From Diphasiastrum complanatum (Eukaryota > Streptophyta > Lycopodiopsida > Lycopodiales > Lycopodiaceae): DNA of 64,000 nucleotides. Positions 46,081-58,199 of this stretch are shown piece by piece. Position 1 is the stretch's first letter, and each line of letters begins with the position of its first letter. The DNA is taken from NCBI GenBank assembly GCA_029204225.1, contig CM055108.1, positions 47,972,737-48,036,736 of the forward strand, given 5' to 3'. The notes under the pieces are model-generated. The model was given only the letters and a program-made list of their open reading frames with translations, was not told the DNA's origin and searched no databases. Position numbers and translations under genes: made by a program.

Positions 46081-49000
46081 AAACAAGTTTTGTCCTCAGA
46101 ACGAGAAAAAAAAAATGTGAAACTATTCCTTAAGCTTTCAAGTCTTCCCCATGAATATTTATTCTTAGTCTGATCTTTCCATCTGAATAAGTATTCAGAG
46201 ATGCAACAATTTTTAAAATTGCTTGCCTCTTCTCATGAACACAAACTCAAATCCCCAAAGATACACTAAGCTATAAATCTTCCAAATGGGTATCTATTCC
46301 AAAATAAAAGTTCCTCACCTTCATATAATCATAATCACATGAACTATTGGGTAATTTTACTTTATTTCAAAATTCAAATCCAAAAGCCAAAAAGAATTCC
46401 ATTCCAATTTATTGCAAAAAATAATGCTTCTTGGTACAAATATTCTTAGAATATCCAAATAGTCTAAGATACCATAATTCAGTCATCTAAAATCTCTAGG
46501 AGATCCATCAAGTCTCAGACAGTTATAACTCAAACCAGAGTACTGCAGTTACTCTATTGAGTTAACGGTCCCATTTCTAGCATCATATGCAAGAAATCAG
46601 CAACTATCCGTATCTTAATAGATTTATCTGTCTCCTAGAAATCTGGAGATATAGACTGAACTTTGCACACAAGCACTTATAGACTACAATTGGTAAGGTA
46701 AGCAAATTCCTCATAAGTAAGTAATTATTTAATAAAAATGCCTGTGAGATCCACACAATCTCAAGTATATGTTGGAGTAAAGAAATTTAGAGTTCAAATA
46801 ACAGATCTAAATCCTCGACTCTCCCAATTGATCAAGAGTTACTCATTATCTTAAGAATTCTCACATTTTCTTACAATCTTCAAATGACCTTTAAGTATCA
46901 ATTTATGATCCATCAATCATAAACATTTAGAATCTTATGATTTGTCAATCATAATTTATAGGATTCCAGAACCATACTTAATCATTGAAAGATATTGGAG
47001 TATATGCACAACATACAACTCAGAAAATATAAGAATCATTATGAAATCTTTTCCACAAAGAAAATCACTGGATTCCAAGAACATTTTTTCAAACTGATTC
47101 TTAATCAAATTATGAGTTCCAAATTTTACAATTAACCAAGTAATTATAGACCATTACAACATCTGTCTTTAACAACATAAACTTTATACAACCCCCTAGA
47201 ACAACATCTAGAGATTACAAAGTTCTACTGAATTTCAAAAATTCAGTTTACCATTCCTGGAACCATTAGGATTCGATATCCAATTGAGCTCACAGAGATA
47301 TTATCACTAATGAATCAAGTCTATTCCTCAACTAAGAAATACTCACCCAAGAATCTCGTATATTCTATGCACACAATTTCCTAATGAATCCAAATGACTC
47401 ACAAATTATGTGTCTTACAAGCAATACACACAAAACAAACAGTTTTCGGTGAATTCTTTTCACATTGTCCGTTTTATAAATTAGCTTCCACAGGAGTAAA
47501 TCAACTACTCAAGTTAATTGCCCATGATTTAAAAATCTTAAATGTCCAGGTGCAGCTCTTGATTGTACTAGTACAACACCACATTTAGATCCATATCCAA
47601 ACCACTCTTAAGTTAACCTATAGATCTATCATAACAGATCTGTTAACTCTGCAAGTAATTGTCAAACACATTACTTGATCATATGTATATGTTCAATGAC
47701 TAGGTTAAGTGCACTAGATAACCATAGTAACTAGGAATACATAGTAGATCCAAACAAGATTAATCATGCACATATGAGAATAATCTCACTATGACCCTGT
47801 ACACAAACATATATGTCATTATCTGGTAGATTCCTCCAAAATCCGCATATGTTACTGACATATATCACTGAGAATCTTGTAACTTAGCAACTGAAGAACT
47901 CTATTTCTCATGAGTAAAAAAGATATCTGGAAAATCTCTGAAGTGAATAATTCCACATCACAAGTTTTCCAACCATCATACTTTTACAAACATAATTTCT
48001 TCATCCAATCAACCTATTTCAGATCTTAGTGTACAAACCAAGATTAGGCTAACTTATAAGACATCTTTGGACATAAGGTTAAGATTAAAACTTTGTTCCA
48101 TCTAACTCAATCAGTGGAATCTTAAATTAGTCTATACCACCACTACCCATAATCATGAATATCTAACAGCTCAAACCTTCAAAACTCTTCTAGTTCCAGA
48201 TTATTCAAAATAATCACTTAGAGAGTTCCTTTATTCCAACTAGATAGTTCTACCTTTGCATACATATTGGATTTTTTTTTCAAAATCAATGCAACTAGCT
48301 GATTCCTTGAAAGTTCTATTTCTATTTTTTCTTCTCCCTCTTTTAAAAATAAATTTTATAATTTCAATTGAAAAGTTCTCAAGAGACAACGTATAATATA
48401 TCAAAGATTCGAAAAAATAAGTAATGAGTATCCAATACTATTACAAACTAGACTTTTCAAAATCATAGAATATCTTATCCTGAATGATAGAATTATTATA
48501 TTTTAATAATCAACTATCAAATAGAGACTAAGGTTATGGTTCTAGAAACCTAAATTTTGAGCCATATTCAAAAATCTTATATGGAAGTACAATTTCATAT
48601 AACTATAATAGTCCTTCAGAACAGAATTTTATACTAGAAGGAATTATATGAATGTCAATCCAATTGTCATGTATTAAAAAAATAGAGAAATAGATTTAAG
48701 GGCTTCCATATTTCAAAATTAATAAGATACCATTGAGGGATCGATCTATATCTCATAATTTTCAAAATACCCTAAACAAAAAACCAATGGACTCTGTTAG
48801 TATTACCATTACAACAATCACTAACCATTGGTCTATAGATCATTCTACCCAAGAAATCCCCTTTAGAATCACTAATGTCCCATACCACCAGCTTTTTCTC
48901 CAAGAATCCTCTACATCTAGATCAGTTTTGCCCAAAAAGTAAAAAAGACTATTTGGCTATCCTATATCCAAATATAGGATCCAATCTTCAAGAATATCTT

Positions 49001-50400
49001 TAACTGCATTATCTGATAATCCAGAGATCTAAAAACTCTATCTAGATTTCCAATACCAGATATGCACATACCTATTCTACCAAGTACTACAGTACCCCCA
49101 TAATTGTTTCAAATGAATCAATTGTGATTTAACAAGAATATGTACATGGTTTTACTGTCACATAAAACAACCCATGTGGTTGGTACTATCGTTCACAAAT
49201 TTCTACCATTTGAGAGTTCCAACTCTTAGGAATAAGGCTCTTTATAGTACAAATGTGAACCAAGTGTCATTCTCGTTCCATGTCACAATTTCCAATAACA
49301 AAGAGGATCAACTCATGGTCCTATAGATATTCAAAATAAATTCAACTTAAAGAATTCAAATAAATCGATGCTATACAATTTTCTTACAGGGATTAATTAC
49401 CAATCCAAATTATATAACACAATCACATTTACCTACACTGGTGTCTCATTTTCTTCCTCCCTTAGATTTTATGGTCACCCGAAAATTTTCATTAGCAAAG
49501 GCCCCTGAAAACTCCTTTGACACAAGTAATTGCTAGGTTGCTACCCTTTTGACCACACTAGTTTAAGTATTACTTCGTTAAAGTTGTCTGAAACTAATGG
49601 AAAATCAATAAAATTTGGATCCGGGTACTCTTTACAATATTCGATACACCTATTTTTTGATCGAATATAGAGCTACCTCTCAAAAATCATGACCTTATTT
49701 CATTTATTCACTTTAACAAGTATCTGAAAAGCTTTAGTTTTCCCAATCTTAAAGATCAAAATCGTTTAAGATAAGCCTATCAGTACACCACCCAGTCCAA
49801 AAGGAAGAACCAAAAATATCATTCAACTCAATTAACTGAGAATATTGTTACTCCAGAGTTAAATTGATAAAAAAACATAGTACCAGAAATCCAAAATTCC
49901 ATTAACTGAACATGCATGGAGAAAATGACCATGAAATATAGTATTTTATTGCCGATCCTAAACCCATGGATCCAATCACATAGACATAGCAGTTAGGATA
50001 ATAAAATTATTCTCCAAACATTCTCCCGGTTACGGGTAGGAGAATAGGTAATTCAATTCTCAACTGTCGATTTAGGTAGATTCACAAAAAATTCCCTTAC
50101 CGAATCAACCATTGCTTTGATCAAAGCTAAACTTGAAAAGCCTTCAATACCATGGGTTATGCTACAACCAATATCGTTGTATAAAGCTATGCATTCGTCA
50201 AAATGCACCAAACCCCTTTGCAAAAAAAAGCTATGACATCAATGCAATCTGAGGCTACGGGCATGCAATACCCAGTGACACTCACTGAGAAATAAGCAAG
50301 CACCGAAAAGGTCAGCCCCCCCACCCCACCATGCATCCAGTTCACACTTGGGAGAAAAGAAGTTGAAGAATGAAAAACAAAAAAACTTTATGCATGGTTT
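46081..50400. other. Non-coding internal domain of the LTR element
   Basis: ORFs are short and matched nothing I know. A minus-strand stretch next to the purine tract (about 46080-46110) resembles the end of gypsy pol regions, but too weakly to call. A G/C-rich patch with poly-C lies near 50310-50330, close to the primer site. Confidence 0.5.
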
Positions 50401-50414
50401 TGCTCTGATACCAA

Positions 50415-50919
50415 TGTAAAGACCACTAGGGAGACTATGGAGCAAAACCACCCAACCAATCCTAGATCCCTCCTGGAGTACCCTCTTGGACCTAACCCCC
50501 AAGCCATGCCATGTGATAGCAAGAGGAAAATAGCTCAACATGTAACCTAGACCAAAGTCATCGACGAGAAAATCACTATCTCAATATAAAGAGAGTAGGA
50601 TCATGTGCATGAACCCATGCAATCCCCATGCAGGTCAACTATAAATAGATCATAGCTCTTCATGTATTCCTCTTGCCTTCACTACATTAAATTCCTTCTT
50701 TTCAACCTTACCAAAGGCAGTGTCCTTTGTGAAGAGTTCACACATACATGCACTACTCCATATGTCTCAATTAGAGTGTCCGGGTCCTCTCAAGGTCATT
50801 AGAACCAACACGCCTCGATGTGGAATTAAATCTTGGCGTGACCAATAATCTCGAACACTAGAGGGCCGTCTACCGTATTAGGACTATTCCATGTCCATTT
50901 GCTGAATATGGCCGTAACA
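50415..50919 (-). repeat. 5' LTR (505 bp) of the non-coding LTR element
   Basis: On the plus strand it runs from TGTAAAGACC to CCGTAACA, giving TGT/ACA ends on either strand. It abuts the primer site at 50402-50413. It is about 95 bases longer at one end than its partner and has an internal insertion near 50680-50740. Confidence 0.85.
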
Positions 50920-50929
50920 ACTACCAGTC

Positions 50930-51290
50930 ATATGAAACGATTTAATCTACAAATAAGTTTATCTGTGAGCATGAATCTATCTGACAATAAAATGAAATAA
51001 GCATTTAGTGTATACAATCTAGATTACTGGAACTTTGATAGATTAGTCATGTAGAAAATACAGTCTTAAAGCAAATAGAGGCACGTTCTTTATGAGACAA
51101 TACTCTGTGATAACAGAGAGACTAAACAATACAATTGCATTCTGAACGACCGATTGATCGCGATGAATTAGATGATTCGGCTACCAAACAACTGATAAGT
51201 TGCTAGAATTTAAAAGAATGGTTAATCTATGGTTTACAAGTAGGTTAAGGCACTACGTGCTATCGACAATCGCTGTCGGAGTGTAAAAGT
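50930..51290 (-). repeat. LTR-like fragment related to 115-483
   Basis: Its reverse complement matches the fragment at the window start in several blocks, from AGCACGTAGTGCCTTAA to ATATGACTGG. It is wedged between the non-coding LTR element and a copia gag fragment, with no identifiable ends. Confidence 0.45.
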
Positions 51291-52230
51291 GCTTCACTTG
51301 TGTTGGATTTGGATGATGGTGTTGAGTAGGATGCCAATAAGGATGATTCTTCTTCATCATCCTCACCTTTTTGATGTGTAATGTTGCTTTGTTTGTCTTC
51401 TTGTGCCTTCTTCTTCTTGAAACATTATGATGCAAAGTGCCCCTTCTTTCCACAAAAGAAGCACTTGTACTTTGTTTTATCTATCCTCTTCTTGCCCTTT
51501 GAGCTTGATGTTGCATCCTCTTCCTTGGCCTCTTTTTGATGATTCTTCTTGGCTTCTTGTCTTTGAATGAGAAATTTGCTTTCTCATCTCCATCCTGCAA
51601 TGACAAGGAGTTCATCCTAGCCCTACACTCTTCATGTACAAGCACACTATGAAGTTTTTCAATTGTAGGCAAGGTGTCTTGGATGGCAAAGATTTGAACC
51701 AAATTTGTGAATTTATCACCTAGACCATTAGGGACCACTTGGACAAGCTCATTATCTTGAATTTTCTCTCCAATAGAGGCTAACTCTTTGTTGAGAGACT
51801 TGACTCTTAGCACATAATCTTGTGCCTTTTTCTCACTTCTTCTCATGCTTTGCAAAATTTGATTTCTAATCATGAGGACTCTAGAAGTGTTATTGGATTC
51901 ATAAATGGATTTCAATGAATTTCTGCCTCTTTGGCAGATGTACAAGAAGATACTCATTTCAAAAGATCATTAGTAACATTCATTTTAATACAATGAAGTG
52001 CTAGCCTAGATTTCTTTTTGTATCTAATCAACTCTTGTGCACCAAGAGGTCCATCCTCTTCTTCAAGCACAAATTTATAGAGGTCTTGGAGCACCATTAG
52101 TGACTCCATCCTCACCTTCCAAATGGAATAGTTTGTAGAATTGAATCTCTCACTAGCTTCTAGAAGGAAAGCACCAATTGTTCCCATCTTACTAATAAAT
52201 TCTACTAACAAATGCACAAAAATCACACGT
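51290..52230 (-). pseudogene. Copia gag fragment, family of the intact element
   Basis: The minus strand encodes the gag start (MGTIGAFLLEASERFNSTNY), the body (ESNNTSRVLMIRNQILQSMRR, NELVQVVPNGLGDKFTNLVQ) and the basic linker. A zinc knuckle lies near 51470-51420. It is very close to residues 1-290 of the intact polyprotein but has frameshifts near 51955 and 51480. The fragment stops before the protease DSG and is joined to unrelated LTR sequence at about 51285. Confidence 0.85.
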
Positions 52231-52383
52231 GTGAATTGTATGGACTCTGACCCTGATCAAGTTTGATCCACAAATTTCCACCTTGACATCCGATTTCTAG
52301 TAGGCCTTCCAATACTAGCTTTTTGGATCAAAACTTGCTAGTTTTGGATTGTACACAAGATTAATGACTGACTCTTGTACCTC

Positions 52384-52395
52384 ACTCTGATACCA
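52384..52395 (-). other. Primer-binding site of the copia fragment
   Basis: The minus strand reads TGGTATCAGAGT, one mismatch from the initiator-Met site, directly after an LTR end in TTTGACA (52396). TCACACGTGTGA at 52223-52234 lies in the leader, as in the intact element. Confidence 0.75.
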
Positions 52396-53773
52396 TGTCA
52401 AAGTACAGTATACTTATCAAATGAATAAGTAGCTAATTAATTCTTATCCATGTCTATTAGAATGATTCTTGTATGTCATAGCATCATGTATGGTGTGGTT
52501 GATGAAGTATCCTACATTCTATCTATAATGCATAATCCTAAGTTCTATCTTAGCTACTAGTTATTGATAGGTCATCACTTGGTTGTACTTTTAGTATGGA
52601 TGTCATAGACACCTCAATTGTACTTTAGGTATTGTTCTCACAAATGCCTATCAATAATTTTGTGAAGTCAATCAAATGTGTTGATATTGAGTTACAAGAT
52701 TTCAAAGACAATTAGTGTTGAGGAAATGGAGTCCGTGAATTGGATAGGTTGAACAATCGGATCGGGACAATTCTAATACTACACGAAGACAGTGGCCGAC
52801 TGATTCCCTTGGTGTGTGCACTACTACAATAGTAGGCGGACACAAAATAGCGCTTAATTGTGTTTATGCGGAAGTGGAAGAGCAAATAGTCAGACAAATC
52901 AATTAGAGTGTCAGACAGAAAGCGAAAGCATGCAACACTGACAAATATGAACGCAAAATCAAGCATTAGTTTATTTAGATTGAATGTAAAGAAATATAAC
53001 TCAAATGATGCTGGTGAGCACAAAAACAATAGCGGATGAAACTGTGTGCTCACAAAGTTAACTACGATCTGTAATAGCTATGAGCTTATTCTGACAATCA
53101 GTCTGAAAGGAAAGAATCAATGCTTGAAAGCATTTATATGTATGTCTTTGACAAGCTACCATCTCGATGTCTATGGGCGCTCGAGCATATATAGAATCAG
53201 CCTATCTCATCTGACATGTAATTGGCATTAGCTTACATTATTAATTGATTACAATGATTAACTATATACAATTTACTGTTGTACAGATGTATGTACTAGA
53301 AGATGGTGTGAAGTCGTTGCATCGTCTGAAATGATCATGTTGCTGCTGTCATTGTCCAAGTAGTTGCACAGTACAGGAAGTGGGCGTGAGAAGGCTTTGA
53401 CTATTTGGAGTCGAGCGTGTTGCTCCGATAGTCAATGGAGTCAGGATAGTGGTTTGACGGTCCTCGACAATAGTCGGTTGAGTCGATAAGTTGGGCTCCC
53501 CGATAAGTCAGCCAAGGTGATAAGTCGGCCAAGTCGGGTTTCCCCGATAAGTCGGCCAACTCTGACAAGTCGAGTAACTTAGAAAAGTTGGACTGCCATT
53601 CTCTTGTTTGTCTTCGATATTAGAGTATTTCTTCAAATTGTGTGACAATGCGTGTAAAACTACAGCAAAGGCAATGGATGGCTACAGATAGCTCATTCAA
53701 CAATTTCACAAGTAGAACGAAGAGCTAGAAGCTAGGCAACAAGTGAGATTAAAAAAAAAAAAACCATCCAATA
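52396..53773. other. LTR remains and unassigned sequence with GATAAGTCGG repeats
   Basis: The lower part should contain the LTR of the copia fragment at 51290-52230, but its outer end was not found. At about 53480-53590 a GATAAGTCGGCCAA-type word recurs about five times with variation. No gene is recognised. Confidence 0.45.
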
Positions 53774-54651
53774 ATTGCCATGGGACTGGAAATAGATTAG
53801 CAGCGCGGGAGAGTGTGGGGGCTGGAATACAAGGCCAAAGGAACAATTCAATAGAGCCCGGGAGAATTAAGGAAAGAAGCACCTTGCATGGAAGGAGCCT
53901 ATGTATATAGTAATTTTGTGTAATTAATGGCCCAAGCATGGCATCCTACGTGTATAAGCCCATCTTGAAGAGCCTGCCAGTAGTTAGTTATGTTTGGCCC
54001 CCGTTCGGCATCCTGCGAGTGTAAGTCCAACTTGTGCTGCCATTAGTCACTAGGGGGCAAGGACACAATTTTGGCAAGTCTCAAGGTTTAAAATTAGACT
54101 TAAAAAAGTATGTAAAAGTCAAAGTCAAACTTTCCAAAGGGAACTTGCATTGTATTTTGAGACTTGAAACGTCTTGTCCCATAAGCTAATGTGAAAAGTA
54201 AACTCCACAAGCTTCTATATAAGAAAGCCCATTGCATGTAATTTCTATCCTTAATGCAAGAGAGCTAAGTGCTGTTATTTTGGATCCATGCGTGCTAAAT
54301 TTGGTGTTTGGCTAATCTTAGTATGACTTTTGTGCTGAATGCATTTATTTCTAAGTTTCTTGCTATTTTAGCCCCTTTTTTAGCATATGTGCTTAATCTT
54401 TGAAGGTTTCTAATTTACTTAGGCTTGTAGAGAGGAAGGAAGAGAGAGTGAGAGAGAGAGGGTTTGGAAGAGCATGTGTGAGAGAGAAAGAGAGTGGTAG
54501 AGTTAGTGTTGGTTATGTTGGTGGATTGGTGCAAGCAGAAGTAGTTTTATGCTTTCTTTTGTTTTGCAAGCATCTCCACGACTCCTAGGATCAAGCCCAC
54601 TTCCTATGCTACAAAGGACTTGAGGAGGTAGAAGCCCTCTTCTTCTTGACA
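53774..54651 (+). repeat. Solo-type gypsy LTR in plus orientation, with a little internal sequence
   Basis: From 53814 (TGTGGGGGCTGG) to about 54651 (CTTCTTGACA) it matches the LTRs of the gypsy element at 56474-63850, in reverse orientation. The preceding 40 bases (AATTGCCATGGGACTGG) match that element's sequence just before its 3' LTR, so this is a 3' LTR. It ends directly in a copia RNase H frame. Confidence 0.8.
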
Positions 54652-55306
54652 AAAAAACCTGACATCGCTTTTGCAGCTAGCTCATTAAGCCAATTCATGG
54701 CTAATCCTGGCATCATACATTGGAAGGCTCTTATAAGATTCATGAGATACATTCGAGCTACAATGGACCTTTTTTTTGGCTATGGAGAAATCAACAATAA
54801 CAATCTTCATCAACTAAGTGGATATTCAGATGCAAGATCGGGAGGAGATGTAGATGCTCGTAAATTCACATCTAGATTTACATTCTTCTTCAATGGTGGT
54901 CCTGTTTCCTAGAACAGTCGTAAGCAAACCTCTATTGCTCTCTCATGTACAGAAGCAAAATACATTGTTGCCTTTCAAGATATTAAGAAAACAATTTGGT
55001 TGAAAAATTTTACCGTCAGATATTAATATGAATCAGTACACTCCTACAATTATGTTTTGTGATATTCAGAGTGCCATTGCCTTATCGGCCAACTCTAGAT
55101 TTCACTATAGGAGTAAGCACATTCAGATTCGATAATACTATGTAAGGAGTAAGATTCTCGACAGAGAGGTAAGCTTAACGTACTATCGGACGCAAAACAT
55201 GATCGTAGATGTGTTTACCAAGGCTTTGAGCATTGATGCACAGAATAAATTTTGTGCATTCATTATTCTAAAGATCAAGGCATTCACGGATCCATATTAA
55301 GGGGGG
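54646..55306 (+). pseudogene. Copia RNase H and 3' end relic
   Basis: Plus-strand text KKPDIAFAASSLSQFMANP, HWKALIRFMRYI, SGYSDARSGGDVDARK and TEAKYIV is the copia RT-RNase H end. In later frames SRFHYRSKHIQIR and VDVFTKALS follow. A purine run AAGGGGGG (55299-55306) precedes TGTTGGA, the start of a 3' LTR cut off after about 54 bases. Several stops are present. It may be the displaced 3' half of the minus-strand copia at 55870-56468. Confidence 0.8.
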
Positions 55307-55360
55307 TGTTGGATTTATTCCTCTACTCTCCTAAATTCCATGTTAATCTAGTTCATAGGA

Positions 55361-55740
55361 TTGTGTCATCTTTAAGCGACCTGAAGACATGTGACCTACA
55401 GGGCAACCATTGGGTGCGTTGCCACTCTTTCACTCGTGCTGCATGCTGGGACGTTGACATAGGTGTTCGATAGTGAATTCGTGCCACCATGAGATGGTCT
55501 TGGAGTTTCAAGTTGAGAAGGGGGTGTTGGAATCAAAATACGAAGGACCCAAGGAACAGTCCCAATGGAACTTAAAATAATTGAGGAAAGAGAGCTCTTT
55601 GCAGTTGAGAGTCGCTTGTCGCACCGTTGGATCACTTGAAAGATGGTGCTTTTGGAAGAACTGCTCCAAGGCGTACTGGAAATTTGCTTGGTTTGTCTAT
55701 CTGCGGAACTTTGGAATGATCACCCAATTGGGCAGTGAGT
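55361..55740 (-). repeat. Fragment of the gypsy family's 3' internal region
   Basis: It matches 57510-57890 of the gypsy element in the same orientation, with shared blocks GGGCAACCATTGGG and CTGCTCCAAGGCGTACTGGA. It includes part of that family's extra ORF, with stops. It adjoins cut-off copia LTR sequence on one side and copia RT on the other. Confidence 0.8.
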
Positions 55741-55869
55741 TAGTGTACTTGGTTTGGATCTCTTGGACTGACTCTCTAGAGTCTAGGGCTTTTTAAGAAA
55801 CATGTTTGCTCCTGGCTCGCATCCATGCCTGTTGCTTTGTCATGTGGATTTGTATACCAAGGCAGAAAT

Positions 55870-56468
55870 GAGCTTAGCCCAGATCGGTCATGTTGAATTC
55901 GGAAGATAGCATTGATGCTATATGTACATCCATTTGATGTATTTCCAAATCTGGTGCAGCGGCAAATGATAGCAAAAGTCGAATAGAAGAATGCTTGACT
56001 ACCGGACTGAAGGTCTTAGTGTAATTGACGTTGTATACCTGAGAAAATCCTCTGGTGACAAGTCATGCCTTTCTCCTGTTGATGCTTCCATCTGCATTGT
56101 ACTTGACTTTGAAAATCCATTTGCAATCAACTACGTTTCTACTAGTAGGTAATCTGACAACTGTCCATGTCTGGTTCTTGATAAGAGATGAATACTCTTT
56201 ACCCATAGCTCATTTATAGAGATCAGAATTAGGATGACTGAGTGCCTCTTGGATAGACATCGGTTCCTGAACAAGATAGGTTGCAGACTCGTTGATATAC
56301 CTCACAGGTGGTCTGATAGCTCTTGAAGATCTTTTGGATAATAGTTGATCAATTCCATCATACTGTAGTTGTTGAACTGCAACATCATCATCTTCTGATT
56401 CGCCGTTGATTTGTTGTTCGTCAAAAGTAGAAGAGCTTGGACCTTCACTGAGAATAGTCAACTGAGAA
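55870..56468 (-). pseudogene. Copia RT relic, split by the gypsy insertion
   Basis: The minus strand encodes the pre-RT linker (acidic, then SSRAIRPPVRY), then RT (KNQTWTVVRLPTSR, DCKWIFKVKYNADGS, SFAAAPDLEIHQMDV). An internal deletion follows, then FNMTDLG. The reading frame continues across the gypsy element into 63856-64000. In-frame stops mark it as dead. The apparent ORF start at 56587 lies in gypsy LTR sequence and is not a real N-terminus. Confidence 0.85.
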
Positions 56469-56473
56469 ACTGG

Positions 56474-57368
56474 TGTTGTCAAGAAGTAAAAGGTTTCCAC
56501 CTTCTCCTCCTTAGTCGTTTGTAGCACGGTAAGCGGGCTCGAACCTAGGAGCCGTGAAGATGCTTGCAAAACAAAGAGTGTTAACATCTACTTCTACTTG
56601 CAAACAAATAGCATTCCAACCAAAACATCACCAAGATAAGCTAACCATTAACTCTCTCTCACTTCTCTCACATTCTATTCTAACACACTCACACAGACAC
56701 ACTCTTCCACCCACTCTCACTCTAACATCCAATCTACTCTTTTCAACCACACTCTACAAGCTTAACTAGAAATAGAAACACTCAAAGAGAAAGCATTTAT
56801 GCTAAAATGGGGCTAAAATAGCAAGAACTTAAGCAAATATGCATACTACACAAAGTCACACTAAATTTAGCCAAACACCAAAATTAGCACAAGTGGACCC
56901 AAAATGGCAGCACTTAGCTCTCATACATTAAGGATACAAATTACATAGAAGGGGCTTCTCTTTATAGAAGCTTGTGGAGTGTCCTTTCCACATTTACTTA
57001 TGGGACTAGGAATTTCAAGTCTCAATATAGAATGCAAGTTCTTTTTAGAATCTTGACATTGACTTTTGCATACTTTTTTAAGTCTAAGTTTAAACCTTGA
57101 GACTTGCAAAAATCGGTTTCCTGTCCCCTAGTGACTAATGGCACCACAAGTTGGACTTATGCACGCAGGGTGCCATACTTGGGGCCTAACGCAACTTATC
57201 TACTGACGGCTCTTCAAGATGGGCTTATACACGCCAGATGCCATGCTTGGGCCATTAATTATGCAAAATTGATATTTACATTAGCTTCATCCCTGTAAGG
57301 TACTACTTTCCTGAGTTCTCCCAAGCTCCATTGAAATGCCCCTTGGGCCTTGTATTCCGGCTCCCACA
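56474..57368 (-). repeat. 3' LTR of the gypsy derivative (895 bp)
   Basis: On the minus strand it runs from TGTGGGAGCC to CTTGACAACA. It differs from the 5' LTR by scattered substitutions and a few short indels (about 98% identical by eye), including a longer purine-rich stretch near 56660-56700. Confidence 0.93.
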
Positions 57369-57406
57369 CTCCCCCGCTACTAAATGGTTGCCAGTCCCAT
57401 GGCAAT

Positions 57407-58199
57407 TCACTTGAATAGGGCTTCCTGCAACTCGGCATCCTGCGCTTCATTGGTCTTGTGGATTTCTTGGATGAGTTTTTCGTAACCCTCCAGTGCTTGG
57501 GCTCGTATAGTGTTGTCATCTTTGAGAGGCCCGAACACATGGGAGCTATGGGGCAACCATTGGGAGCGTTGCTACTCTTCCACTCGCACTGCATGTTGGG
57601 ATGCCGTCATTGCTGCTCGATAATAAATTCTTGCCATGGTTAACTGGTCCTTTTGTTTAAGACTAGGGAAAGGGGTGTTGGTATCAAAAAACAAGGGACC
57701 CAAGGAGCGATCCCAATGAAATTCAAGGGTACTAAGGAAAGCAAGTTCCTTGCAGTTGAGCGTCGCTTGCCGCACCGTCGAATCACCGATTGGTGGTGCT
57801 TGTGATGAAACTGCTCCAAGGCGTACTGGAAATTTGCTTGGTTCTTCCAAGTCATGGAGTTTGGAATGATGGGCCAATTTGGTGGTGCATTGGCATGCTC
57901 CTGTTTTTCGGGCCACGATGCTCGTCTGGGGATGGGTAGATAGCGGGGATTCACGCGCAGATACCTGGGAATCCGAAAATATTCGTCGAGGACCTTTTGT
58001 CATCCTTGAAGAGGACACTGCGCCATATGGGTTGGGGTGTCAGCTGCACGATGATCTGTTCTTCCTTGCCTTTGATTTCAGCTGCGGAGCATGGCAACAC
58101 ATATCCCCCTCGCATCTCGTCTTTTGGATAAGTGGCCTCATACTCTTGGATGGATTCTTCCAGTGACTGTGGTTTCCCGTTCTTTTTAGGCACAATCAC
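57407..58199 (-). pseudogene. Extra ORF of the gypsy element, between pol and 3' LTR
   Basis: After the truncated RT, minus-strand frames 58199-57951 and then 58018-57407 encode about 240 residues, with one frame change and one stop near 57572. The second part contains KFPVRLGAV, FHWDRSLGPLFFDTNTPF and MARIYYRAAMTASQHAV. A diverged copy at 55361-55740 keeps the same amino-acid blocks, which suggests a once-functional protein. I do not recognise it, and no membrane segment is obvious. Its place matches the env-like or ORF3 position of Athila-type elements, which is only positional evidence. Confidence 0.5.

Larger units (their letters stand above)
45694..50919 (-). mobile_element. Non-autonomous LTR retrotransposon without coding capacity
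   Basis: Two direct repeats are joined by 4.3 kb of AT-rich sequence with no recognisable gag or pol. Orientation is minus. A primer site complementary to initiator-Met tRNA (50402-50413) lies one base from the 50415-50919 LTR. A purine tract (AAGGGAGGAAGAA on the minus strand, 46068-46080) precedes the other LTR. The layout resembles large retrotransposon derivatives (LARDs), although a completely eroded coding region cannot be excluded. No target duplication can be tested because one end is truncated. Confidence 0.75.

Noticed and set aside
56210-56587. Apparent 125-residue fusion ORF
   Set aside because: Its first part is gypsy LTR and its second is copia; it arises from nested insertion.
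56921-57298. ORF pairs repeated at 63403-63780
   Set aside because: They are LTR sequence of the gypsy element read twice.
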